64,000 bases of DNA, taken from positions 2,976,001 through 3,040,000 of the forward strand of contig NZ_CP082273.1 in the NCBI RefSeq assembly GCF_019880385.1. Reading direction: 5' to 3'. Below are positions 52,912 to 60,124 of the stretch, one piece after another. The position numbers were made by a program, and so were the translations under genes. The notes beneath the pieces were generated by a model that saw only the letters and a program-made list of their open reading frames with translations, was not told the DNA's origin and did no database searches. Numbering within the stretch: position 1 is the first letter of the stretch; each line of letters opens with the position of its first letter. This DNA is from Nocardioides coralli (GTDB lineage: Bacteria > Actinomycetota > Actinomycetes > Propionibacteriales > Nocardioidaceae).

Positions 52912-53658
52912 ATGGCTGCGACCGTGACCGCCCGACGACGTACGCAGGGCCGCGTCAGCAGCCTGTTCCCGGTGCTGCTGGTCCGGGCCGCCCACCCGCG
53001 GCTGGGCATGGTCAGCGCCCTGGGCCTGACCGGCGCGGCAGCCCTCAGCGGCCGCACGACGCGCGAGGTGGCGCTCGTGCTGGCGACGGTGCTGGTGGGG
53101 CAGGCGATCCTCGGGTGGCACAACGACCTGGTCGACCGTCGGCGGGACCACGCCGACGAGCGGGCCGACAAGCCGGTCGCCCTCGGCCTGCTCGACCCCG
53201 GTGACCTCGCCTTCGCACTGGCCTGCGCCGTGCTGGTCGTGGTGCCGTTGTCGATCGCCCACGGCCTGTGGGCGGGGACGGCCTACCTCGCCACGATCGC
53301 CCTCGGCATGCTCGGCAACCTGCTGCTGCGCCACACCTGGCTGTCCTGGTGGTCGTGGGCCGCGGCCTTCGCGCTCTACCCGGCGTTCCTGGCCTACGGC
53401 GGCTGGGCCGGCGAGGGCCGCAGCGCCCCGCCCGAGATCCTGGTCACCGTCCTCGCCGGCGCGCTGGGCGTCTGCGTCCACGTCCTGGTCGCCCTGCCCG
53501 GCCTGGTGCTCGACAACGAGGCCGGACGACGCCACCTCGCACTCCGGGTCGGGCTGCGGATCGGAGCGCCTCGGCTGCTGTGGCTGATGCTGGTCCTCAC
53601 CGGGCTCGTCCTCGCGGGACTGCTCGCGGCCGGGGCCCAGGTCGGGTTGCGTCAGTAA
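52912..53658 (+). CDS. UbiA-family prenyltransferase-like membrane protein (SCO3242 type)
   Basis: The 248-residue protein has about seven to eight helices and both UbiA Asp motifs: ILGWHNDLVDRRRDHADERADKPVALG (N-D-x-x-D-x-x-x-D, about residues 66-92) and PGLVLDNEAGRRHLALRVGLRIG (second motif, less conserved). Enzymes of this superfamily join polyprenyl chains to aromatic or sugar acceptors in the membrane. The SCO3242-like subgroup is often found in the eboA-F gene set, absent here; the acceptor is unknown. The ATG at 52912 is 6 nt after GATACT. Confidence 0.78.
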   Translation: MAATVTARRRTQGRVSSLFPVLLVRAAHPRLGMVSALGLTGAAALSGRTTREVALVLATVLVGQAILGWHNDLVDRRRDHADERADKPVALGLLDPGDLAFALACAVLVVVPLSIAHGLWAGTAYLATIALGMLGNLLLRHTWLSWWSWAAAFALYPAFLAYGGWAGEGRSAPPEILVTVLAGALGVCVHVLVALPGLVLDNEAGRRHLALRVGLRIGAPRLLWLMLVLTGLVLAGLLAAGAQVGLRQ

Positions 53659-53676
53659 GGGCACCGAGCGGACCGA

Positions 53677-53682
53677 TAGCAT
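53677..53682 (+). promoter_or_regulatory. -10 hexamer TAGCAT of the LpqE-like lipoprotein gene
   Basis: It overlaps an in-frame ATG at 53681 and ends 7 nt before ATG 53690, so 53690 is taken as the start. Confidence 0.55.
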
Positions 53683-53689
53683 GCCGCCC

Positions 53690-54220
53690 ATGCACATGCG
53701 ACGCTCCCTGGCGCTGGTGTCCGGCGCGCTCCTGCTGGCCACGCCGCTGACCTCCTGTGGTTTCGACCTGGCGACCGACCGGGTCAACACCATCACCGCG
53801 GGCACCTCCGACCGCGACGCGTCCGTCGACGTGCTCAACGCGGTCGTGGTCTCGGACCATGAGGGGTCGGGCACGTTCATCGCGACGTTCGTCAACAACG
53901 ACACCGAGAGCGACGCCACCATCGAGGCTGTCGAGTCCGGCGCGGCCGAGGTCTCCTTCACGCCCATCCAGATCGCCGCGGGCGGCCTGCTCAACCTCGC
54001 GCAGGCCGAGGAGGAGGACGCCGTGACCGTCGAGGGCGACCTGGCCGCCGGCGGCGTGGTGCCGATGCAGATCCAGGTGTCCGGTGGGGAGCTCGTCGAC
54101 CTCGACGTCCCCGTCGTGCCGGCGTGCGACGAGTGGGAAGGCCTCGACGTCAGCGGTGATGGCGGTGCGACGTCGTCGGAGGACACGTGCGAGATCGAGC
54201 ACGAGGAGGGCGCCCACTGA
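53690..54220 (+). CDS. LpqE-like lipoprotein
   Basis: The 176-residue protein has a lipoprotein signal with lipobox LTSC and a beta-sandwich domain: [41 protein letters not shown] and [22 protein letters not shown]. This matches the LpqE/PCu(A)C-like layout; the copper-binding Met/His motif is not evident. In M. tuberculosis lpqE is divergent from carD. Here it is also on the opposite strand to carD, with a UbiA gene between. A Cys pair ([17 protein letters not shown]) and an acidic C terminus are notable. It is translationally coupled to gpmA. Confidence 0.65.
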   Translation: MHMRRSLALVSGALLLATPLTSCGFDLATDRVNTITAGTSDRDASVDVLNAVVVSDHEGSGTFIATFVNNDTESDATIEAVESGAAEVSFTPIQIAAGGLLNLAQAEEEDAVTVEGDLAAGGVVPMQIQVSGGELVDLDVPVVPACDEWEGLDVSGDGGATSSEDTCEIEHEEGAH

Positions 54221-54963
54221 TGGCCCACACGCTCATCCTGCTCCGCCACGGCGAGAGCGAGTGGAACGCCAAGAACCTGTTCACCGGCTGGGTCGACGTC
54301 GACCTCACCGACAAGGGACGCGAGGAGGCGGTCCGCGGCGGCGAGCAGCTGCGTGAGGCGGGTCTGCTGCCCGACGTCGTCCACACCTCGCTGCAGCGTC
54401 GGGCGATCAACACCAGCAACCTGGCGCTCGACGCGATCGACCGCCACTGGATCCCGGTGAAGCGCTCCTGGCGGCTCAACGAGCGCCACTACGGCGCCCT
54501 GCAGGGCAAGAACAAGAAGGAGACGCTCGACCAGTACGGCGAGAGCCAGTTCATGACCTGGCGCCGTTCCTTCGACGTACCACCGCCGCCGCTGGACGAC
54601 GACGCCGAGTGGTCGCAGGTCGGCGACCCGCGCTACGCCGACCTCGGCGACGAGATGCCCCGCACGGAGTGCCTCAAGGACGTCATCGCGCGGTTGCTGC
54701 CCTACTGGGACTCGGCCGTGGTGCCCGACCTGCGCGACGGCAAGGTGGTGCTGGTCTCCGCGCACGGCAACAGCCTGCGGGCCATCGTCAAGCACCTCGA
54801 CGGCATCAGCGACGACGACATCGCCGGCCTCAACATCCCGACCGGCATGCCGCTGGTCTACCGCCTCGACGAGCAGCTGCAGCCCACCGTGGCCGGCGGC
54901 GAGTACCTCGACCCCGAGGCGGCCGAGGCCGCCGCTGCCGCCGTCGCCAAGCAGGGGCGGTAG
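54220..54963 (+). CDS. gpmA: 2,3-bisphosphoglycerate-dependent phosphoglycerate mutase
   Basis: The 247-residue glycolytic enzyme has the phospho-His in [29 protein letters not shown] (residues 5-33), [20 protein letters not shown] and the second catalytic His in [19 protein letters not shown]. It is of standard length. Its ATG overlaps the lipoprotein stop by 1 nt (TGATG) with GAGGAGGG upstream. Close linkage with mshA, phoU and senX3-regX3 is a known actinobacterial arrangement. Confidence 0.96.
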   Translation: MAHTLILLRHGESEWNAKNLFTGWVDVDLTDKGREEAVRGGEQLREAGLLPDVVHTSLQRRAINTSNLALDAIDRHWIPVKRSWRLNERHYGALQGKNKKETLDQYGESQFMTWRRSFDVPPPPLDDDAEWSQVGDPRYADLGDEMPRTECLKDVIARLLPYWDSAVVPDLRDGKVVLVSAHGNSLRAIVKHLDGISDDDIAGLNIPTGMPLVYRLDEQLQPTVAGGEYLDPEAAEAAAAAVAKQGR

Positions 54964-55003
54964 CCCCCACCTCGACCCCACGCACGGAGGTCGAGCTGTC
55001 GAT

Positions 55004-55057
55004 GGTTTCTACAGGCTCAACCAACGGGCCCCCACGGAGGTCGAGCCTGTCGAGACC
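55004..55057. repeat. imperfect inverted repeat of the GTCGAGCCTGTCGAGACC type
   Basis: Arms at 55004-55022 and 55039-55057 match at 16 of 19 positions as an inverted repeat. CACGGAGGTCGAG also occurs twice directly (54983-54995 and 55033-55045). It lies between convergent gpmA and soxR and could end both; similar motifs are often dispersed in intergenic regions of Nocardioides-type genomes. Confidence 0.55.
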
Positions 55058-55076
55058 TCGGTCGTGACGCCGGGCA

Positions 55077-55556
55077 TCACCCCGCGGCGGGCCGGTGGGG
55101 CCGGCGAAGCGTGGCCGGGAGGCGCGCCGCGCCGGGTGCGGCATCGGAGTCGGCGAGGACGTCGTCCGGGTTGTAGATCCGGCAGTTCTGCAGCGACAGG
55201 CAGCCGCAGCCGATGCAGCCGTCGAGCCCGTCCCGCAGCCGCTCGAGGGCCGCGATCTGCTCGTCGAGGCGGCTGCGCCAGTGGCGGGATATCCGTGCCC
55301 AGTCAGCCTTCGTCGGCGTACGGCCGGCAGGCAGCCGGTCCAGCTCGTCGCGAATCTCCTGCAGGGTCAGCCCGACGTTGGCGGCCGCGCGGATGAAGGC
55401 CAGCCGTCGCAGCATGCCGCGCTCGAAGACGCGGCGGCCCCCCGGCGAGCGGGACGCCGTGATGAGCCCCTCGGCCTCGTAGTAGCGCAACGCCGAGGCG
55501 GCGAAGCCGCTGCGTTCGCTGACCTCGCCCATCGACAGCAGGTCATGCGAGTCCAT
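55077..55556 (-). CDS. soxR: redox-sensing transcriptional regulator SoxR
   Basis: The 159-residue MerR-family protein has the DNA-binding domain at residues 7-75 (MGEVSERSGFAASALRYYEAEGLITASRSPGGRRVF) and the dimer helix. The [2Fe-2S] motif C-x2-C-x-C-x5-C (CIGCGCLSLQNC) is complete, so it should sense redox-cycling compounds. The ATG at 55556 has GGAGGAGGG just upstream. It is divergent from an SDR-QueA operon whose promoter contains a matching operator. Confidence 0.95.
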   Translation of the reverse strand: MDSHDLLSMGEVSERSGFAASALRYYEAEGLITASRSPGGRRVFERGMLRRLAFIRAAANVGLTLQEIRDELDRLPAGRTPTKADWARISRHWRSRLDEQIAALERLRDGLDGCIGCGCLSLQNCRIYNPDDVLADSDAAPGAARLPATLRRPHRPAAG

Positions 55557-55571
55557 CACACCCTCCTCCCC

Positions 55572-55602
55572 TTGAACTCAAGTTCACTTCAACTTGAATA
55601 CT
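55572..55602 (+). promoter_or_regulatory. SoxR-controlled promoter with 19-bp spacer and operator
   Basis: -35 TTGAAC (55572-55577) and -10 AATACT (55597-55602) are separated by 19 bp, the stretched spacing of MerR/SoxR promoters. The inverted repeat TCAAGTT-N6-AACTTGA (55578-55597) fills the spacer. The -10 ends 7 nt before the SDR ATG. Confidence 0.85.
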
Positions 55603-55609
55603 GTCAGCC

Positions 55610-56320
55610 ATGACCACCGAAGACAACCGCACTGCACTCGTCACCGGCGGCTCGGAGGGCCTCGGGCTGGAGCTCGTCCGGGCGCTCACCGGCCGCGGCT
55701 GGACCGTCGTGACCGATGCCCGCGACGCCGCCCGTCTCCACGCGAACCTGGCGGACCTCCCCCGGGACCTCGTCCGCGCCGTCCCCGGTGACGTCACCGA
55801 CCCCGAGCACCGCGCCGACCTCGTCGCCCTGGCACGCGACCTCGGCGGCCTCGACCTCCTGGTGCTCAACGCCAGCTCGCTGGGCCCGCTGCCGATGCGA
55901 CCACTCCGCGCGCTGACCGCGGCGCAGCTCGACGAGACGCTGCGGCTCACCGCGGGCGCCAACGCCGCCCTGATGATCGAGGCGGCTGACGAACTGCTCC
56001 GCCGCGGCGGCACCGTCGTGGGGATCTCCTCCGACGCGGCGGTCGAGCACTACGAGACCTGGGGTCCCTACGGGGCGGCGAAGGCCGCCCTCGACCACCT
56101 GGTGCAGACGTTCGGCGCCGAGACCGGCCTCCCGGCGTACGCCGTCGACCCGGGCGACATGCGCACCCGGATGCAGCAGGACGCCTTCCCCGACGATGAC
56201 ATCTCGGACCGGCCGCTGCCCGCCACCGTGGTGCCGCGGCTGCTCTCGCTGCTCGACCGGCGGGCTCCGTCAGGCCGCTACCGTGCGAGCGACCTGCCGG
56301 TGGCCGAGGTGGTCGCGTGA
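55610..56320 (+). CDS. short-chain dehydrogenase/reductase in the SoxR operon
   Basis: The 236-residue SDR has the cofactor loop TGGSEGLGLELVRAL (variant TGxxxGxG, residues 12-26), LVLNASSLG in place of NNAG, and the active site Ser in GISSDAAVE with Y-x-x-x-K in YGAAKAALDHL. It should be NAD(P)H-dependent. SoxR of actinobacteria typically switches on small oxidoreductases like this one, which may modify redox-active metabolites. The next gene starts within its stop codon (GTGA). Confidence 0.88.
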   Translation: MTTEDNRTALVTGGSEGLGLELVRALTGRGWTVVTDARDAARLHANLADLPRDLVRAVPGDVTDPEHRADLVALARDLGGLDLLVLNASSLGPLPMRPLRALTAAQLDETLRLTAGANAALMIEAADELLRRGGTVVGISSDAAVEHYETWGPYGAAKAALDHLVQTFGAETGLPAYAVDPGDMRTRMQQDAFPDDDISDRPLPATVVPRLLSLLDRRAPSGRYRASDLPVAEVVA

Positions 56321-57390
56321 CCACGCTGGCGCTGCAGCCCACGACCACGTTCACCGCGCCGGCGGACGCGTTCGCGGCGGGGCCTCCCGAGTCGCGCGGG
56401 CTCGCCCGCGACGGCGTGCGACTGCTGGTCGCGACACCGTCCGGCCTCACCCACGCCCGCTTCTCCGACCTCCCCGACCACCTGCACCCGGGTGACCTGC
56501 TGGTCGTCAACAACTCCGCCACCGTCGCGGGCCAGCTCGACGCCTGTCTGCGACATCGGGCCAGGGTGGATCCGGTGGTGCTGCACGTGGGGGCGCGGCT
56601 CGACGACGACACCCGCGTGGTCGAGCTCAGGACCGCACCGGACGCCGACCGCTCGGTGCTCGACGCCGGTGCGGGCGACGAGGTGCACGCCGGCCGGGTC
56701 CGGCTACGGCTGCTGGCGCCGTACCCCGAGCCCGGCTCCTCCCCCACCGGCGAGGGCAACCGGCTCTGGCGCGCGGCCGTCGCCGGCGACCTGGACCGCC
56801 TGCTGCGGCGACGCGGCCGGCCGATCAGCTACGGCTACCTCGACCACCACTACCCGCTCGCGGCCTACCAGTCGGTCTTCAGCACCGTGCCGGGCAGCGC
56901 CGAGATGCCCTCGGCCGGGCGCCCGTTCACCACCGACCTGGTGACGGCGCTGGTCTCGCGCGGCATCGGCATCGCCCCGGTGACCCTGCACACCGGCTTC
57001 TCCTCCCAGGAGGCCGGAGAGGCACCGCAGCCGGAGCGGTACGACGTGCCGGCGGCGACGGCCCGGCAGGTGAACGCCACGCGCGCCGCCGGTCGCCGGG
57101 TGGTCGCCGTCGGCACCACCGCCACCCGCGCCCTGGAGTCGGCGGCCGGTAAGGACGGCCAGGTGGCAGCACGTCGCGGCTGGACCACCCGCGTGGTCAC
57201 CCCCGCGGAGCCACCGCGGGTCGTGGACGGTCTGGTGACCGGTTGGCACGACCCCGGCGCCTCACACCTGCTGCTGGTCGAGGCGGTCGCCGGACCCGCG
57301 CTGACGCAGGCGGCGTACGACGCCGCGAGCACGCAGGGCTACCTGTGGCACGAGTTCGGCGACGCCGGCCTGCTGCTGCGGGGTGACTGA
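56317..57390 (+). CDS. QueA-family S-adenosylmethionine:tRNA ribosyltransferase-isomerase-like protein
   Basis: The 357-residue protein has QueA features: PPESRGLARDGVRLLVATPSGLTHARFSDLPDHLHPGDLLVVNNSATVAGQLDA at the N terminus, ISYGYLDHHYPLAAYQSVFSTVPGSAEMPSAGRPFT in the middle, and GHAPVTLHTGFSS-like GIAPVTLHTGFSSQEAGEAP with the ERYDVPAATARQVNATRAAGRRVVAVGTTATRALESAA end. QueA adds the ribosyl part of SAM to preQ1 in tRNA. Most actinobacteria lack de novo queuosine synthesis, and this gene sits in a SoxR operon. It may be a repurposed member. The family call is sure, the reaction is not. Confidence 0.82.
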   Translation: MTTLALQPTTTFTAPADAFAAGPPESRGLARDGVRLLVATPSGLTHARFSDLPDHLHPGDLLVVNNSATVAGQLDACLRHRARVDPVVLHVGARLDDDTRVVELRTAPDADRSVLDAGAGDEVHAGRVRLRLLAPYPEPGSSPTGEGNRLWRAAVAGDLDRLLRRRGRPISYGYLDHHYPLAAYQSVFSTVPGSAEMPSAGRPFTTDLVTALVSRGIGIAPVTLHTGFSSQEAGEAPQPERYDVPAATARQVNATRAAGRRVVAVGTTATRALESAAGKDGQVAARRGWTTRVVTPAEPPRVVDGLVTGWHDPGASHLLLVEAVAGPALTQAAYDAASTQGYLWHEFGDAGLLLRGD

Positions 57391-57413
57391 GGCCGCTGCG
57401 CCGGACGGGTTTC

Positions 57414-57451
57414 GAGACGGTCCGCCGCGCTTCGCGCGGAGGACCCGTCTC
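57414..57451. terminator. terminator hairpin between queA-like gene and phoU
   Basis: GAGACGG-T-CCGCCGCGC (57414-57430), TTC loop and GCGCGGAGGACCCGTCTC (57434-57451) form a long stem with small bulges. The phoU stop lies at its edge. Confidence 0.7.
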
Positions 57452-58100
57452 AGGCGTCGACGGGCTGCTGGCCGGTGACGACGAAGACGATCCGGTTGGC
57501 GACCGACACGGCGTGGTCGGCGATCCGCTCGTAGTAGCGGCCGAGCAGCGCCACGTCGATGGCTGCCTCGATGCCGTGGGGCCACTCCCCCTCCAGCAGC
57601 TCGCGGAAGCTCTGGCGGCGCAGCCGGTCCATGACCTCGTCGTCGCGGCCGAGCTCGATGGCCGACTCGACGTCCTGGTTGCGGATGATCCGCGCGACGC
57701 GCGACACCATGTCCTGGGCCACCTCGGCCATCCGGCTCATGGTGGGCCGCAGCTGGTCGGGGACGGCGCTGTCGGGGACGCGCATCCGGGCGATCTTGGC
57801 GACGTGGACCGAGAGGTCGCCCATCCGCTCGAGCTCGCTGACCATGCGCAGCGCCGAGATCACGACCCTCAGGTCACCGGCGACCGGCTGCTGCAGGGAG
57901 AGGAGGGTGAAGCAGTTGTCCTCCACCTTCTCCCGCTCGGCGTCGATCGCGGCGTCGGAGCTGATCACCTGCTCGGCGACGGCGGCGTCGCCCTCGAGCA
58001 GGGAGTGCGACGCCTGGCGCACCGACTGCTCGACCTGCTCGCAGATGCCAGCCAGGTCGGTGATGATGGAGTCGAGCTGTTCGTGGAAAGCCTCACGCAT
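57450..58100 (-). CDS. phoU: phosphate-signalling regulator PhoU
   Basis: The 216-residue protein has the two three-helix PhoU repeats with metal-binding E-x-x-x-D signatures: EKVEDNCFTLLSLQQPVAGDLRVVISALRMVSELERMGDLSVHVAKIA in repeat 1 and GIEAAIDVALLGRYYERIADHAVSVANRIVFVVTG in repeat 2. It links the Pst transporter state to the PhoR-like kinase SenX3, encoded divergently. The ATG at 58100 is 6 nt after TACGGT. Confidence 0.95.
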   Translation of the reverse strand: MREAFHEQLDSIITDLAGICEQVEQSVRQASHSLLEGDAAVAEQVISSDAAIDAEREKVEDNCFTLLSLQQPVAGDLRVVISALRMVSELERMGDLSVHVAKIARMRVPDSAVPDQLRPTMSRMAEVAQDMVSRVARIIRNQDVESAIELGRDDEVMDRLRRQSFRELLEGEWPHGIEAAIDVALLGRYYERIADHAVSVANRIVFVVTGQQPVDA

Positions 58101-58106
58101 GGTCCC

Positions 58107-58112
58107 ACCGTA
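58107..58112 (-). promoter_or_regulatory. -10 hexamer TACGGT of phoU
   Basis: The 6-nt spacer GGGACC leads to the ATG; the PHO boxes start 32 nt further upstream. Confidence 0.55.
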
Positions 58113-58143
58113 GACCGCCGAGGTGACGAGTCGGGGATGATCC

Positions 58144-58176
58144 GTGAACGGGTCGTGAACAGTGGGTGGACCCGCG
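58144..58176. promoter_or_regulatory. PHO boxes (three tandem 11-bp repeats) for RegX3/PhoP
   Basis: GTGAAC at 58144 and 58155 and the variant GTGGAC at 58166 are spaced exactly 11 bp, giving GTTCAC direct repeats on the minus strand. They lie between phoU and senX3 and probably serve autoregulation by RegX3. Confidence 0.8.
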
Positions 58177-58208
58177 TCCCTCGACGGAATGCCGGATGAA
58201 ATCCTGCG

Positions 58209-58214
58209 TACGCT
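58209..58214 (+). promoter_or_regulatory. -10 hexamer TACGCT of senX3-regX3
   Basis: It ends 6 nt before the GTG at 58221; the PHO boxes end 33 nt upstream of it. Confidence 0.6.
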
Positions 58215-58220
58215 GACAGC

Positions 58221-59351
58221 GTGGACCAGACGACGCAGGCGTTCCTGGCTGCGCTGACCGGTGCGCTGGTCGCCGGCGGTGTCGTGCTCGCGTGGGCCCT
58301 GACCGACCGCCGGCAGCGGCGTGTCCCCACCGTGGGTGAGCCGGTGCTCCCCCCCGGCGTGGCCACCGTGCTCTCGGTGCTCCGCAGCAGCGCTGTCGTC
58401 CTCGGCGAGGACGACACCGTCGTCAAGGCCAGTGCGCCCGCCTACGCCATGGGCGTGGTGCGGGGCCACGCGCTGGCCGCGCCCGAGCTCGCCGAGCTGG
58501 TCGGCCAGGTCCGCCGCGACGGACAGATCCGCGAGACCGAGCTGCTGATGAGCCGTCCCGGCATGACGCCGCGCCACGTGACCGCCCGGGTCGCGCCGCT
58601 CGGCTCCCAGCTGGTGCTGCTGCTGGTCGAGGACCGCACCCGCGAGCGGCAGGTCGACGCCGTACGCCGCGACTTCGTCGCCAACGTCAGCCACGAGCTC
58701 AAGACGCCGGTGGGCGCCATCCGGCTGCTCGCCGAGGCCGCCAGCGACGCGGCCGACGACCCCGAGGCGGTGCAGCGGTTCAGTGACCGGATGATCCTCG
58801 AGTCCGACCGGCTGGCCCGCCTGGTGCAGCAGATCATCGAGCTCTCGCGGCTGCAGGGCGACGACCCGGTCGACCACCCGGTGCCGGTGCAGGTCGACGA
58901 CGTCGTGAAGAACGCGGTCGACGCCAACGCCATCGACGCGGACGCCCGGGACATCACGGTGGTCGTCGGCGGCGCCACCGGCCTGGAGGTCTTCGGCAGC
59001 TCCGAGCAGGTGACCGCCGCGGTGTCCAACCTCGTGGCCAACGCCATCACCTACTCCGGCGACGGGTCGACGGTGGTGGTCAACACCAAGGGCCACGACG
59101 ACACCATCGAGGTCTCGGTGGTCGACCAGGGCATCGGCATCCCCGAGGACGAGGTCGAGAGGATCTTCGAGCGCTTCTACCGGGTCGACCCGGCTCGCCA
59201 CCGGTCGACCGGCGGCACCGGGCTGGGACTCTCTATCGTGAAGCACGTCGCGGCCACCCACGGCGGCGACATCCGGGTGTGGTCGGTGGAGGGACAGGGG
59301 TCGACGTTCACCCTCACCCTCCCCCGCAGGAGACAGGAGAACAGCCGGTGA
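58221..59351 (+). CDS. senX3: phosphate-sensing histidine kinase SenX3 (PhoR)
   Basis: The 376-residue kinase has one clear N-terminal membrane helix (AFLAALTGALVAGGVVLAWAL), a PAS-like sensor (about 50-145), HisKA with DFVANVSHELKTPVGAIRLLAEA (phospho-His near residue 162) and an HATPase with the N box NLVANAITYS, G1 VDQGIGIPEDEVERIFERFYRVD and G2 GGTGLGLSIVKHVAATHGG. It phosphorylates RegX3 under phosphate starvation. Its stop overlaps the regX3 start (GTGA). Confidence 0.95.
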   Translation: MDQTTQAFLAALTGALVAGGVVLAWALTDRRQRRVPTVGEPVLPPGVATVLSVLRSSAVVLGEDDTVVKASAPAYAMGVVRGHALAAPELAELVGQVRRDGQIRETELLMSRPGMTPRHVTARVAPLGSQLVLLLVEDRTRERQVDAVRRDFVANVSHELKTPVGAIRLLAEAASDAADDPEAVQRFSDRMILESDRLARLVQQIIELSRLQGDDPVDHPVPVQVDDVVKNAVDANAIDADARDITVVVGGATGLEVFGSSEQVTAAVSNLVANAITYSGDGSTVVVNTKGHDDTIEVSVVDQGIGIPEDEVERIFERFYRVDPARHRSTGGTGLGLSIVKHVAATHGGDIRVWSVEGQGSTFTLTLPRRRQENSR

Positions 59352-60028
59352 CCCGCGTACTGGTCGTCGAGGACGAGGAGAGCTACAGCGACGCGCTCGC
59401 CTACATGCTCCGCAAGGAGGGCTACGAGGTGGCGCTCGCGACCACCGGCCCGGAGGCCCTCAGCGAGTTCGAGCGCAACGGCGCCGACATCGTGCTGCTG
59501 GACCTGATGCTGCCCGGACTGCCCGGGACCGAGGTGTGCCGCCAGATCCGGGCCGTGTCCAACGTGCCGGTGATCATGGTGTCGGCCAAGGACGACGAGG
59601 TCGACAAGGTGGTCGGGCTGGAGCTCGGCGCCGACGACTACGTCACCAAGCCCTACTCCCCCCGCGAGCTCGTGGCCCGGATCCGGGCGGTGCTGCGCCG
59701 CGGCATCGGTGACCCGGAGGTCGACCAGGCCACGCTCGAGGCGGGACCGGTGCGCATGGACGTGGAGCGCCACGTCGTCACCGTCAACGGCGAGGAGCAG
59801 CGGCTTCCGCTCAAGGAGTTCGAGCTGCTGGAGATGTTCCTGCGCAACCCGGGTCGGGTGCTCACGCGGGGCCAGCTGATCGACCGGGTGTGGGGTGCCG
59901 ACTACGTCGGTGACACCAAGACCCTCGACGTCCACGTGAAGCGCCTGCGCGCCAAGCTCGAGCCGGACCCCTCCAGCCCGCAGCACCTGGTGACGGTCCG
60001 CGGCCTGGGCTACAAGCTCGACCTCTGA
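59348..60028 (+). CDS. regX3: phosphate response regulator RegX3 (PhoP)
   Basis: The 226-residue OmpR-type regulator has the receiver domain (VLVVEDEESYSDAL with acidic pocket, phospho-Asp in IVLLDLMLPGLPG, Lys in DDYVTKPYSPREL) and the winged helix (LPLKEFELLEMFLRNPGRVLTRGQLIDRVWG; KTLDVHVKRLRAKLE). It controls the Pho regulon, including probably its own operon through the upstream PHO boxes. Confidence 0.96.
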   Translation: MTRVLVVEDEESYSDALAYMLRKEGYEVALATTGPEALSEFERNGADIVLLDLMLPGLPGTEVCRQIRAVSNVPVIMVSAKDDEVDKVVGLELGADDYVTKPYSPRELVARIRAVLRRGIGDPEVDQATLEAGPVRMDVERHVVTVNGEEQRLPLKEFELLEMFLRNPGRVLTRGQLIDRVWGADYVGDTKTLDVHVKRLRAKLEPDPSSPQHLVTVRGLGYKLDL

Positions 60029-60112
60029 TCGGCCTCTGATCGACCTCAGGATCTGGCCGTAAGTCGCGTCACGACGTCCGATATCCGCTGGTGAGGCCGG
60101 TTTCGCGCTGCC

Positions 60113-60118
60113 TACGCT
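60113..60118 (+). promoter_or_regulatory. -10 hexamer TACGCT of the EamA transporter gene
   Basis: It ends 6 nt before the GTG at 60125. Confidence 0.6.
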
Positions 60119-60124
60119 CGCTGC

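Noticed and set aside
52744..54981. 745-residue minus-strand open frame
   Set aside because: It is antisense to the UbiA-like, lipoprotein and gpmA genes and has no domain.
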